A DNA stretch of 64,000 nt from Cyprinodon diabolis (lineage: Eukaryota; Chordata; Actinopteri; Cyprinodontiformes; Cyprinodontidae), in contig CM060078.1 of the NCBI GenBank assembly GCA_030533445.1, forward strand, positions 20,980,591 to 21,044,590, in the 5' to 3' direction. This document shows positions 35,952 to 48,649 of this stretch, piece by piece (positions within the stretch are counted from its first letter, which is position 1; the number at the start of each line of letters is the position of its first letter). The notes under the pieces were generated by a model. It saw only the letters and a program-made list of their open reading frames with translations, searched no databases and was not told where the DNA came from. Made by a program: the position numbers and the translations under genes.

Positions 35952-37330
35952 ATCAATGTGGTGAGTTAAAAAAAAAAAAAAAAGAGTTCAGCTACACCAG
36001 TAGCAAGATTGATTTAGAATTTTTTTTCCTTGAGTTTTTTTTTTTATTATTCTTTGAAAGCTTCATTTTGTGTATACTTGAGGTGTTATTGATGTTAAAA
36101 TTGTGAGAAAAACAGCTTTATACCCACTATATTTATCGTATTAAAGCCCCAAAGAGTTTTTGTGTCTTCAAAGATGCATCATATACTGTATAACACAAAA
36201 TATTAACCAGTTATTTATCAGTTCTATCTGTGTCTCCTTAGCATATGTTCATAAAAGTGTCATTTTAAGAGCTGATAATATCATGGAGGTATATGTGGGC
36301 TTGCATGATGTTGGTTATCATTAAAGAGCCTTTTTTTTGTAAATAATGATGCCACCCAGTAGTTTACAAGAGGAGCAGGTGGCTTCTCTAATGTCTGTGA
36401 CTGTTTTTCATGTCCTAGAGAAAACATCTTGTTAAGCTGGATATTGATACTTTCTTTGTTAATAATCAAAGTACTAACAGAATATCCATCACCAGACAGC
36501 AGAGGACAAGATTGGCATCAGCATCAACACCGTAGTATACAACTATGATGTAAAAGCAGAGGTCTAAGAAATATATGTATCAGAAATAACGCTTCAAGTT
36601 ATTTTAGGGCAATCCTCACCCCATATACCCTATAACTATTAAAAAGATCATTTAAATGAAATAAAAAAAATGCACAAAAAGTCTAAAAATAAATGATTAG
36701 GTTGTATAAGCTCAGGCTGAATGTGGCTAATATGATAAAATGTATTGGTTCCATTGGGGCACATCCACGAATGCTGAGTTTCTTTGCTCCCCCCTCTGTT
36801 ACTAACAGCATTCTTATGATAATGCAATAAAGCTGCTCTTTAGTTAATTGTGTAAAGGTGATAGAGGTGGCCACCTTTTGTTGTCGGCCCTCATGGAGCT
36901 AAAAGAAGAAAGCTGGTGGAGATTATCTCCTTTATGTAACTTCTCAAATTCCTCCCAACTCATAACTTATTCAGTGTGTGAAATGTTTGTCTTTATGACA
37001 TTTGTTTAACATTTTGATGAGTCTATTTGTAGGGTCTATCCTTTTATTTATTTTTCTTATTTATAAGTTGCTTAAATTGCTTCTAGTACAAGATTAAAAT
37101 GTGTAAAGCTGGTTTATAACATGTTATAACTCAAAATGTGTTTTAATAAGGATTAAAGGCAATTAATCGGGCCACCAATTGGCTATCTGTTAAACATTTT
37201 ATGATTTAAATCAAGGTTTGACAGTTTGTGAGCTAATAACTTGAAGAAAAAAGGCGATGCAGTTCTTTGGCAGCTTTTTTTCTTATCTTGCACTAAATAC
37301 AGTTGTTAAATCTGATATAATGTAAGTGCC
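35952..37330. other. AT-rich intergenic, no gene seen
   Basis: Contains a poly-A run at 35969-35983 and otherwise no recognised feature. Confidence 0.5.
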
Positions 37331-37640
37331 AATTAGAGTGGAGGTTTGTGGAGGACCCAAAAGCCTGGTTTGGTTTGGTTTCTTGCAGATTTAAACAACA
37401 GAAGCATAAGTCCAGAAAAAAACAGGGAACCCAGGGCTTCAGGAGGGAGTGAGAAGAATCCAGCAAAGAGTAAGTGCAGAGGAGTACGGTACATATGCCA
37501 AACAGAACAATAAATTGAGTAATCAACTAATTGGGAACAAGTGTGGACAGAAGTATCTAGAAGGGAGCAAAGGGAAAGGAGAGGGACACTAGGGGGCAAC
37601 ATAGAGCAACCAAGAAATACAGCAGGGCTTAAATATAAAT
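37331..37640 (-). repeat. Interspersed repeat, copy A
   Basis: The reverse complement matches 38690-39020 over most of its length, with shared words GCTCCCTTCTAGAT, TTTTTGTTCTGTTTG and TGCAAGAAACC. It resembles the 3' part of a fish retroelement, but no coding part is present to identify it. It carries a CTCF-like motif at 37585-37601. Confidence 0.65.
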
Positions 37641-38689
37641 AGAAAAGAACTTAGATGACACTAAATGGAAATGAAAGTACTGACTTAGAAAACACAAAAT
37701 GACATAAATTAAAGTTTAACTGAAAACCCAAAGAGAAAAATTGAATTAAACTGAAAACTTAAATTAACTATTAACTACTAATATGAAATCTCAAAACAAG
37801 TTCTTTACTTTAATACAACAGTTACATCTTTACAAATCGAGCAGGATCCTTTTTTAGGCCAGAGATGAAGACAGGGCAGTATAAATGTCAAAATGCTACG
37901 AGAAGTTGGAACATTTTCATTGATTAACATTTTAACTTTTACAAAAATTTAGAAAATGTCAGCCAATACAGTAATATATTTATTAAACTAAAGGCCATAC
38001 GTGTCACAGTACAATGTGATTTTTTTTTTCCTACTAAAAATGGCTTCAAATAAATTTAACTTGTATTGTTTGTTTATGATCCTAGCTATACTTGGACAAG
38101 CGGAACTTTACCTTCTTTGCCAAATTACGTGATTCATATGGATGGGAAAATAGACTAACTGGCTGAGTTCAAAAGTTCATTTGCCAGTTCAATTAACAGT
38201 TTTGCTAAAACCTGAATGATGTGTCTGGGAAGAGTTGTTAACATAAATGAAAGACTGATTATGATATCTGAAAAATATTTCCTTTATACCACTGATGTGT
38301 ATTTTCAAACTGGCAACACACAAATTGAAAAAAAAAAACTCACTACACATGCAGGGAAATAATTCCTTCTTTGTTTCCTTTCATTTTGATAATCATGGCT
38401 TTAAGATAACAAAAATCCGATTAGAATATAGTTTGGTCAATCAAATTGGGTTCAGATGAGGCCAATTTACTGGCCAGTTAAGGACAACTACACCTTGATC
38501 ATTGAACTAGCTTTTGGTTATTGCCCAGCGTTGACTGGTGGCAGGTCCTACTGAGAAAGTGAGACAGCAGCTCTATGAAGAATGTCAGCAAAATGAAATT
38601 TCACAGTTTTGCACTTTTTGGATCTGTTTAAGTTTTCTTTTTGAGTTTTCATATGTTTCATTTCCCTTTTGTGTTGTTTTCTGTTTGTA

Positions 38690-39020
38690 TTTGACTTCTA
38701 TGTATTTCTTGTTTACCCTCTGTTGCCCTCTTGTGTCAGTCTCTTTCCCCCTAGCTCCCTTCTAGATCCCTCTGTCCACACCTGCTCCCACTCAGTTCAT
38801 TACCCCAGTTTTTGTTCTGTTTGACATATATACGCCTTATCTTCAGTTACTGTTCGCTGGTTCCTTGTCATTTCTTGGCTCCTCATACGTGTTTTCCCTA
38901 ATGTCTCCTGGATTTTAGTTTTTCCTGTATTTTGTTTGTGGATTTTTGCTTCCATTGAATGGATATTAAACTTGCAAGAAACCTCCTTAGCTTCCGTCTG
39001 CATTTCGTCTCCTCCAAAAT
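38690..39020 (+). repeat. Interspersed repeat, copy B
   Basis: Same family as 37331-37640 in the opposite orientation, about 1.05 kb away. A CTCF-like motif on the reverse strand lies at 38721-38737. Confidence 0.65.
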
Positions 39021-39374
39021 ATTGAGACAACCTGACAGGAAGCATGAAATACTCTATAATTTCTGTTATATGGCTGAATTGTTTCAAACGAAATTCTAAC
39101 TTACTTTCATCTGAAAGGTGGAGTTTTGAGCTCTTACAAACAGTTCAGTTCTTTTTCTCCTTAGCTCAAGTAACATACGTCTGATGTCGTCTCAGCTGTA
39201 AGAGTGGCCATTATTGGTCTGAACAATGTTTTCCTCTTGATGAAACAATCTTGCCACCATATATTTGCCATATATATGCCACATTTATACTATATATTTT
39301 GATCATCATATCCTTGACAACAGATTTTTACGTCTTTCATTTATTGGGAGTGGGTACCTTGGGTTAATTCAAAC

Positions 39375-39944
39375 CAGAGCTGTCAGGTAATGAAGTGCAA
39401 ATACTTTGTTACTGTACTTAGGTACACTTTTTTGATATCTATACTTTACTCTATTTCTTATTTTTCTTCCTACTTCTGACTTCTACATTACATTTTCACT
39501 AAAGTATCTGTACTTTAATGTACTTCGGTTTGCTGAAGAAAATCATCAGAAGCAAGCAGGTTTTCTTGAAACTGCAAACGTGAATTGTCTATGCCATGCT
39601 ACAATGTCGGATTCAGAAAAAGATGTTGAAATGTCTGAAAGGTGGGACACAGGTGAAAGCGTATCGGGAGATGGAGACGGAGACCAACTTGGCCCTATCT
39701 CAAAGAATATTTCGAAATAGTCGAAAAATTGATCTTTCGATTCATATAGTGGCATCTGGCTATTTATTTTTTTAAAGATTACTTTATACTTTTATACCTT
39801 AAGTAGTTTTTGGAGCACATACTTTTTCACTTTTGCTTGAGTAAAGAGGTCAAGTTGATGCTTCAACTTTTAAAAGAGTGTTTTTAAACTGCAGTATCTA
39901 TACTTCTACTTAAGTAACAAAAAAGTGTAATTTTAACACCACTG
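39375..39944 (+). mobile_element. Non-autonomous hAT transposon, copy A
   Basis: 570 bp with perfect 8-base target duplications ATTCAAAC (39367-39374, 39945-39952). Ends: left CAGAGCTGTCAGG, right reverse complement CAGTGGTGTTAAA. The 8-base duplication and CAG-type ends indicate the hAT superfamily. The interior matches the copy at 41883-42463 and holds a decayed frame (ATG at 39629) that in the other copy reads as a BED-finger-like N-terminus. Confidence 0.82.
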
Positions 39945-40288
39945 ATTCAAACCCATGACCCCAAAACATTACATTACATTACAGTATAGCCTAAAAGGTC
40001 AGAATTACATCTACAGCAAAGCTTGCTTAAACTTGCACTGCTTTAACCTAAAAGAAAAAAATTATTGTCCTTCCTGCACCTTTACAATGATAGACACAAA
40101 TGGTTTATCAGTATTTTGTGTATGTTTAGTTGGTTTGGGCAATTAAAGCATCAAATTGAACAAACATGTCAGAATACCAGCTTTTAGGTTATAATGGCAG
40201 TCATACATTTTATAAATCACCCTGGCTTTGGTTTGTTTCTCTTGTTTTCTGTCAACCTTTGTTTTCCTTTTGGGGACCAAAGAGAAGC

Positions 40289-40607
40289 CAAAATCCCTCC
40301 TGCAGTGTGAGCAAACCTGATGAAAAACTACAGGAAATGTTTGACCTCTGTAATTACAAACAAAGGCTACAATACCAAATATTAACATTTTTTTTTCTCA
40401 GATGTTCAAATACTTATCTGCAGTTGTATCATAGAAATAAATAGTTTAAAAAGATCATACATAGTGATTGCTGGATTTTTTTCCTATTTAGATTATGTCT
40501 TTCAGTGGACATGCACCTATGATGACAATTTCAGACGCCTCCATGTTTTCTGAATGGGAGTACTTGCAAAATAGCAGGATGTTCAAATACATATTTTCCT
40601 CACTGTA
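40289..40607 (+). mobile_element. Tc1-like transposon, 3' end only
   Basis: The sequence from GCAAACCTGATGAAAAACTA to the terminal inverted repeat TATTTTCCTCACTGTA matches the 3' end of the Tc1-like element at 43446-45500. It includes TTTGCAAGTA-type inner TIR sequence that the other copy lacks. The rest of the element is missing here. Confidence 0.75.
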
Positions 40608-41351
40608 TCTCAAAGAACAACACATTATAGACAGACTTATATTAACAACAGATTGAAAAACAAAGGTATCAGCCTGGATAAGGGTTTAAAAGCTATTTTT
40701 AAGGCTCTGGTACCTCATTGAGCCATAGTCAGATGTATTAGCCACAGACAAAACAGTGTTGAACCTTTCCAGGACTTGCCAACTTGAAGCAAGCAGCAAC
40801 AAGTTATTCAGAAGTTAAAAGTCCCTGCTAAACAGAATGAATACAATACATATCTTATGAAAAATATATCTGATAGATTAATGATCCTCAAGACTTTTGG
40901 GAAAATATTGTGCTGACAAAATGGGAACAGTTTTCCGTTAATTACTACGACTGAAAGACTAAATTCTTCTCTTTTATCTGTAAATGCTGCAGGAGAATGA
41001 CAGACTTTGTGACCTTCGTGCGCTTGTGATTTGCAGCAGAACAATAGATCAAATTAAATTGGCAAGTCACCTCCTTATGGCTAAAACAAAAACAAAGCAA
41101 CAATGAAAAAAAAAACAATATGAAGGGTTAGAAGTTGTTAGGCAAAATCTGGACTTGTATCAAATTAATATTTTGCATCTTAGCCTTAAACAGACTGTTC
41201 AGGTTTAAAAATCTTCTGTTATGGCTAAAATGTTTCTCTTTTAGGAAAATTAAACAGCCGATAATCCAAAACTCAAAACCTCTGTAACTAATCTATATAT
41301 ATCTATATCTATATATATAGATATATATACTAACAAAAACATTGGCATGTA

Positions 41352-41675
41352 GTCATCCGGAGAGGACTCAGAGTAGAGCTGCTGCTTCTCCACATCGAGA
41401 GGAGCCAGTTGAGATGGCTTGGGCATCTGGTTAGGATGCCCCCTGGACGTCTCCCTGGTGAGGTGTTGCAGGCACGTCCCACCGGGAGGAGGCCCAGGGG
41501 GAGACCCAGGACATGCTGGAGGGACTATGTTTCTCGGCTGGCTTGGGAACGCCTTGGAATTCCCCCGGAGGAGCTGGCCCAAGTGGCTGAGGAGAGGGAC
41601 GCCTGGGCCTCCCTACTGAAGCTGCTTCACCCGCGACCCGGCCGTGGATAAGTGGAAGAAGATGGATGGATTGAA
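41352..41675 (+). mobile_element. RTE-like LINE, 5'-truncated
   Basis: An open frame (41409-41651) encodes RWLGHLVRMPPGRLPGEVLQ, RPRGRPRTCWRDYVSRLAW and on to a stop: the C-terminal end, after the reverse transcriptase, of a LINE ORF of RTE type (from memory). The tail GGATAAGTGGAAGAAGATGG has a short ATGG repeat. A 9-base direct repeat TGGCATGTA (41343-41351 and 41676-41684) flanks the piece. The GC content is far above its neighbourhood, suggesting a fairly young insertion. Confidence 0.78.
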
Positions 41676-41882
41676 TGGCATGTATCTTTAAAAAGGGCAA
41701 AGGTAAGATCCTAGTACTGAAAGTTTAAATGACAGTTTGGCAACAGGTGCTTTTTCCTCATTTCGACATCTCGAGGATCTAGGATAACGGAAGTGGGATA
41801 AAGAAAACTGTTAAACTTAAAAACACACCCTACAATTATTTCTGTTTGGTGTGATCTACTACATAGCAATATATGCGTACTT

Positions 41883-42463
41883 CAGAGGTGTCAAGTAACG
41901 AAGAACAAACACTTCATTACTGTACTAAAGTACACTTTTTAGGTATCTATACTTTACTCCATTACTTATTCTTCTTCCTACTTCTGACCTCTACTCATTA
42001 CATTTTCTCACAAGTATCTGTACTTTCTATTCCTTACATTTTTAATACAAACTCATTATTCTTGGCTTTGGTTTAATGTTTATAAATATGTGGATATAAA
42101 AACGCGAATTGTCTATGCCATGCTACAATATCGGATTCAGAAAAATATGCTGAAATGTCTGAAAGGTCGGACACAGGCGAGAGCGTATTGGGAGATGGAG
42201 ACCAACAAGACCTCCCTCATCCTTGGCCCTATCTCAAAGAATTTTTCGAAACAGTCGAAAAATTAAGCTTTTAATTCATGTAGTGACATCTGGCTGTTTT
42301 TTTTTTTTTTTTAAAGATTACTTTATACTTTAAGTAGTTTGTTGAGCACATACTTTTTCACTTTTACTTGAGTAAAGAGTTCAAGCTGATACTTCAACTT
42401 TTTTAAACTTCAGTATCTATACTTCTACTTAAGTAACAAATGTGTGTACTTTTGACACCACTG
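41883..42463 (+). mobile_element. Non-autonomous hAT transposon, copy B
   Basis: 581 bp that match 39375-39944 along the whole length in the same orientation. Starts CAGAGGTGTCAAGTAAC and ends GACACCACTG. From the ATG at about 42152 a frame reads MSERSDTGESVLGDGD and then LPHPWPYLKEFFETVEK before a stop; the PHPWP..L..FFE pattern is like the N-terminus of fish hAT transposases that precedes the BED finger. I could not read a clear target duplication here. Confidence 0.75.
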
Positions 42464-44157
42464 CTGTATTGCTATTCAATATCAATATAGTTTTCAGATT
42501 AATGTTTGAGTTAATTAATTGATTGCCACGTGGCTTTTTCTTCAATTAAATGTTAGAAACATCCACTTAAAAAAAATTATAAAATAAAAAATAATAAAGT
42601 ACTGTCACTTTAAATTCATGTTTCTCTATAAGTAAAATAGCTAGCACAGGTGGAGCTAATTAGCTCAGCTGCTAACTGTCCATACAATCAGTTAGCTTAG
42701 TCAAACAAAAGCGATTTATTGTGGCTTCTCGATTATTCCCAGACTAATTAACTTGTTCATAAGTTATCGATTTTTTTTTTTACATCGTGTAAATGTTTTT
42801 TAAAAACAAAAAGCGACAAAAACACCCAACTCCTCTTCTTCAAAGCACCAAGTGACGTAGTTTATGCGGTCTACAAATAAGGTAGGAATTTATTATATTA
42901 ACATAAAGTTATTTTGTTTTTTTCACAGCCGCTTTTGCTAGCAGTTGCTTTTTGTTGATTCTTTAATAACGATTTGAAATACTTTTCAAATTAGTTCAAA
43001 GTGACTGTATTTGTAACACAAATAACCATCAGAAAGGCAGAAAAAGTGCTTGAAACTTGCTAAGTTGTAGCATCAAAGCTAGCTTGGAAACATCCACTTT
43101 TATTAAAATAAGAAAGAAAAAAAAATATATAAAAGGGTAAGATAGAAAAAAGCTAAATAAAAAACCCATATGACTTTTCAATTGTATATGATACACATTT
43201 GGTGTGGACAGCAAATATTTAGCTAGTGCCAATAGTATGGGTAGTTGAAATATAAAAGCTTTATGAGAGCTAATTTCAGTGTATTATTTCACTTTTTGGA
43301 ACTTATGAAAGAGATATAACACTTCTTATGAAACAAAATATATCGGAATATATTGTAAAATATTTAGGAATATATTACAATATCGTGAAGTGTGATAATT
43401 TAAGCAATATGTTCTAATATGTGTGTATAATATTTTTGGAGTTGTAGTTATGTATGTTAAGTGTTTGAACATCCTGCTATTTTGCAAGTTCTCCCACTTA
43501 GAAAACATGGATAGGTCTAAAATTCAGAAATCACAATATATGATTTTCTTTAACTATTTATTTGTATGATGCAGCTGCAAATAAGTATTTAAACAGCTGT
43601 CTATCAGCTAGAATTCTGACCCTCAAACACCTGTTAGTTTGCCTTCAAAATGTCCACCTCCACTTCATTTATTATCCTAAATTAGATAGACCTGTTTGAG
43701 CCCGTTAGCTGCATAAAGACACCTGCCCACCCCATACAATCAGTAAGAATACAACCACTAACAGCCAAGACCAAAGAGCTGTCCAGAGAAACTAGAGGCA
43801 AAGTTGTTCACCTCCAAAAGGCTGGAAAGAGCTACTGGGAAATTGCCAAGCAGCTTGGTGAAAAAAGGTTCACTGCTGGAGCAATCATTAGCAAATGGAG
43901 GAAGCTAAACATGAATGTCAATCTCCCGAGGATTGGGGCTCCATGCAAGAGCTCACCTCCTGGGGTCTCACTGATCCTAAGAAAGTTGATAAATCAGCCC
44001 AGACCTACACATGAGTAGCTGGTCAATGACCTGAAAAGAGCTGGGTCCACCGTTTCCAAGGTTACTGTTGGTAATACACCAAGATGCCATGGTTTGAAAT
44101 CACGCATGGCACGGAAGGTTCCCCTGCTTAAACCAGCACCTGTCAAGGCCCTTCTTA

Positions 44158-44504
44158 AGCCGGGCATACACTGTGCGATATTTTCAATTTTTGCATGCAG
44201 CTACAGCTCAAATGGTACGATGCTGGGTTTAAAAGTCCACAGCTCACGATGCATGTTCTCACACTGTGCAGTCCGACGCTTCTGATGCGATCCTACGACG
44301 ACTGACTGAACTTCTAACACAATTGATTTTCTCCCGACCTTACAATTCCTGATCAGGTGGTTGTGAGAGGCTATCGCCCCACGTTACTCCCTGTACACTA
44401 CATGACGCACAATGAGGCTGAAAGTTGACCCGATCGAAAAATTCTCTCACGACTGGAGAATCTGCCCGAAAAGGGCAAAAAATGATACAGTGTATGCCAG
44501 GCTA
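44158..44504 (+). mobile_element. MITE copy 2, inserted in the Tc1-like element
   Basis: Matches 5060-5413. Ends: left AGCCGGGCATACACTGT, right ACAGTGTATGCCAGGCT; TTA on both sides (44155-44157, 44505-44507, the latter offset by one base). The Tc1 coding sequence resumes as GTTTGCCAGTGACC right after it. Confidence 0.82.
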
Positions 44505-44991
44505 TTAGTTTGCCAGTGACCATTTGAATGATCCTGAGGAGTCATGGGATAAAGTCATGTGGTCATATGAGACCAAAGTAGAACTTTTTGTTCATAGGTC
44601 CACTAACCGTGTTTTAAGGAAGAAGAACGATTAGTACCATCCCAAGAACACTATCCCTACTGTGAAGCATAGGGGTGGTAACATCATGCTTTGGGGGTGT
44701 TTTTCTGCAATTTGGACAGGGCGACTGCACTGTATAAAGGAGAGGATGACCAGGAACCATGTGTGCGAGATTTGGGGGGAACAACCTCCTTTCCTCAGTT
44801 AGCATTGAAGGTGGGTTGTGAATGACTTTCCAACATGACTGTTGTGGCCCATTTATGCTAAACTTTTTGTAATTTGTAATTTCTACCAATTAGTTTTCTA
44901 CTTTTAGTAGGTAGAATTTATTTAAGTTCATTTAGAACCAAAATGAAACAGAAGGATAACCAAGGAATGGCTCTGAAAGAATCACACCAAG

Positions 44992-45219
44992 GTGCTGGTG
45001 CGTCCTAGCAAGTCTCCAGACCTAAACCCAATAGAGAATCATTGGAGGGAGCTCAGACTCCGTGTTTCTCTGCGTCAGTCCAAAAACCTGAATGATCTAG
45101 AGAAGATCTGTTTGGAGGAGTGGGCCAAAATCCTGCCTTCATTTTGTGCAAACCTGGTGAAAAACTACAGGAAATGTTTGACCTCTGAAATTGCAAACAA
45201 AGGCTACTGTACCAAATAT
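44992..45219 (+). pseudogene. Tc1-like transposase, C-terminal fragment
   Basis: Includes [11 protein letters not shown] with the final acidic catalytic residue, then the family's C-terminal part ending [10 protein letters not shown]. The upstream two-thirds is not in frame with it. Confidence 0.85.
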
Positions 45220-45278
45220 TAACATTGATTATCTCAGGTGTTCAATTACTTATTTGCAGCTGCATCATACAAATAAAT

Positions 45279-45396
<118 letters not shown>

Positions 45397-45500
45397 GGTC
45401 TTTGGATTTTCCTGTTTTCTTTTTTTTTAGATTATGTCTCTCACAGTGGACATGCACCTACAATGAGCAGGGTGTTCAAATACTTATTTTCCTCACTGTA

Positions 45501-47897
45501 GCCATATGCATAACTAATGGACTAAGCCATAGTTGTGAAAATAATAAAGACTCAAATAGAAAATGAACATTGGTGTTTACTGACCTAAAGCTGTGGAGGC
45601 ATTCAGATGCTGTAGACGTGATGGATTAATGTCAAAAAATTTTAAAGCAAACATGTGATCAAGAAATTATATCATCAGACTGGGATTAGGTTATCAAAAA
45701 AAACAAACTATAATAATGTGAACATCATCCTCTAAAAACCACGATCGAATCTAATTATGTTTGAAAACCGCAGACCTGTTGGCATGATTATATAATTTTG
45801 CTTTTTGAATCGTGTTCTTTCTGAATCCTTTATTTTTCATTTCACAATAAGACATGGTCTAGTTCTTTTATCCTACTCTATCTATTGTACTGTATTGTAT
45901 TACTGGTGTATTAAAGAGTAAAACACCCTATTTCAGCTGGGAAAGTTTTAGTTTTAAGCTGTATTTTTGTTTTCAGTACTGATTGGAGTCTTATATCTAG
46001 AGCCAAATGGCTGTAATGATTATTTAAACACATCAGTCTTTTTTACGAATAATTACATATCTTTCATTCATCCCTTTGGGGAACTTAAGGTTACATCACA
46101 GATACACTTGAGCAAAGATTTATAATAGACTAAAGTCCTTTTCCCTTATAAGAGTGTAATTTTGTTACTATGGTATGTTTATCTGTGCTTGTTTTCTGTC
46201 CCTGTGTTGGTTTTTAATATTATGCAACTCTTATATTATTTAGGGGAGTCATTGGTCTGGTTCTTGCTCTTAATTTTTCTATCTTCTTTTTAATTAGTTA
46301 TTTTATTTTTAGCTGATGCCTGTGAGTTTTAAGCTGTCATACAAAAATGTTTCTCAGACTTTCATTTTGTGGTTTTCATCTAATTGCATTATCAAAAAAC
46401 GTTTATAGCATTTTATTTTGACTTATTTAATGGAAAACAGATATCCAGTGGTAACACACATAAATCATGTCAAGTGCAGGGAAAATCATTCAAGCTTTGA
46501 GAAGTTGAAATCAAAAGTAGTCAAAAAAAAAAAAAACTAGACAGTGCAGAGGCTTACATTGAGTGGCGGGCTTGCATTACCCAACTTTTTTATTATTATA
46601 GGTCAGCTCATATTCATAAATTGACACACTGGCTCCAGTCAAATTTTTATGGTGTAGTTTTCTTCATCTTCAAAGGCTCTTGTGTCCACTTCCAATCACC
46701 TTTGCTCGTTTCACAACAATTCTGTCGTGCTATTCACTCTTATACACACACTGTCACAGTACAGAAACCACTTTAAATTTGTTTCGGTATCTATAACAAT
46801 GCTTATTGTAATAAAAACATTTCTTTCCTCCTGGTCTTGCTGATGCTACCTATCTACTGTGAAAAAACAGGGGTGTTAGAACTGTTAGGGATCTATTTAA
46901 AGATGGCACTTTTTGAAGCTTTTTTATTTGAAAACAATATTCCAGCTACTCGGTTGTTTTGAACTTTCAGATACAAGACTGTATATATTCCCTTTTTTAC
47001 CTTATCCTTCTCTTCCAAACACCCAACCACGGGAAGAATTGTTATCACTTAAATCTAATAAGAAGTCATTTATATTAGTTATATATAAACATCTTATGGA
47101 CTTGGATACATGCACAACATCTAAGGTTAAAAACAATCTGGGGAATGTGAACTAGGAATAACTATTACGGATCAGCAATGGGAAAAGACGATATCAGCTA
47201 TTCGGTTTAGTACACCGGTTTCAACTTTAAATTTAAAGTATTGTACAGAGTCCATTACTCTAAGTCACACCTGTCAGAAATGTTCCCAGAGATAGTAGGT
47301 AAATGTGATGGATGTCATACAAGCCCATGCCACCTGAGCCTCAATGTTCTTTTCGTGTCCGACACTTCATGATTTCTGGAACCAACTTCCTGCTATTTTA
47401 TCTAAAGCCTTCGAAACTAAAATTGATATAAATCCTTATTTAGTTATTTTTGGTGTCCCGGTAAAGTCTATCTTAACGGATCCTTTTCACACCAAATATT
47501 GACTTTTACATCCTTTAATGCCAGACAAAAAATAAGCTTTTTAGGAAATCTCCTAAAGTACCTTTAATATCTCAGTGGTTTCACAATGTTCTATCATTTC
47601 TTAAAATGGAGAAAATACATTTTGCAATGAAAAGAAACGAGTAAATATTCAAAAAATAAATAGGATTCCTTTATGGAATATTGTAAATCGCTTCAGACCT
47701 TGCCTTCAGAATAATACCCCTACCCCTTCTCTGTGCACAGGTTTGTGTTTTTGTGAGTTTATTTTGATTTTTGTCGATTCAATACATGTGTGTTATATGT
47801 AATGGCCTTTAGTTTGACTTAAAGTTTGCCCATTGAGAAAATTATAAAATTTTGGTATTTTCTTGATGTATATGACCTGTTTCCACAAATTGATTAT

Positions 47898-47947
<50 letters not shown>

Positions 47948-48640
47948 AAACCAAGACAGAACAAAAATATTTAAGTCTCTCACTATCTCTGCCCATCATT
48001 CTGAATTTAAAAAGAGAAATCCTTAATTGTCTGGCGGGACAGTAAGAACATTAATCAAAGAAGAGGCACAGAGGTTGACTATACATCTAGAAAAGCTGTA
48101 AAAACCAAGAGCTACTTCTGTTGACAGTACAACTAATACTTGTTTGTAACAAGCAATCAATATTTATACATGTTTTCTATAAGTAAAGAGAAAAGTAGGA
48201 GAAAGTAAACATGTGAGACCCTTTGATAAATGTGGCAGAAACTAACACCCCTCTGAAAACAAATGAAAGCATGGTGGAAGCAGTATTATGCTAAGGGTGA
48301 AAACTTTATACATTTTAATTTATTTTTTTAACTGTGATTTTCTCTCAACTTTACAAACGCAAACCAATTTCCATCCATCAATAACTAAATATACAGAAAT
48401 ATATTATAGTCTGAAACCATTTGAAAGAAAATGAAAAGTTCAAATAGTTCACTTTATATTTTGTTTTTATTGGCTTTATTTATTATAATTTAGTAATTTG
48501 CTTTTAAAAAGTTTACTTTTGCGTGTTTTAAACTTGCGTTATATATCTCTGCCTCTTATGTGATTATCACTTCTCTTTCTGATTCCCAAAGTCTGGTAAA
48601 AACCTGAAATCTAACTGCGTTTTCGGCATTTATTGCTTTA
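45501..48640. other. AT-rich intergenic, no gene seen
   Basis: No coding sequence recognised. Contains a (TA)n at 47900-47942 and a weak Tc1-like relic at 48255-48300 (AAAGCATGGTGGAAGCAGTA). Confidence 0.45.
47900..47942. repeat. (TA)n microsatellite
   Basis: About 21 uninterrupted TA units. Confidence 0.95.
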
Positions 48641-48649
48641 TTTGATGGA

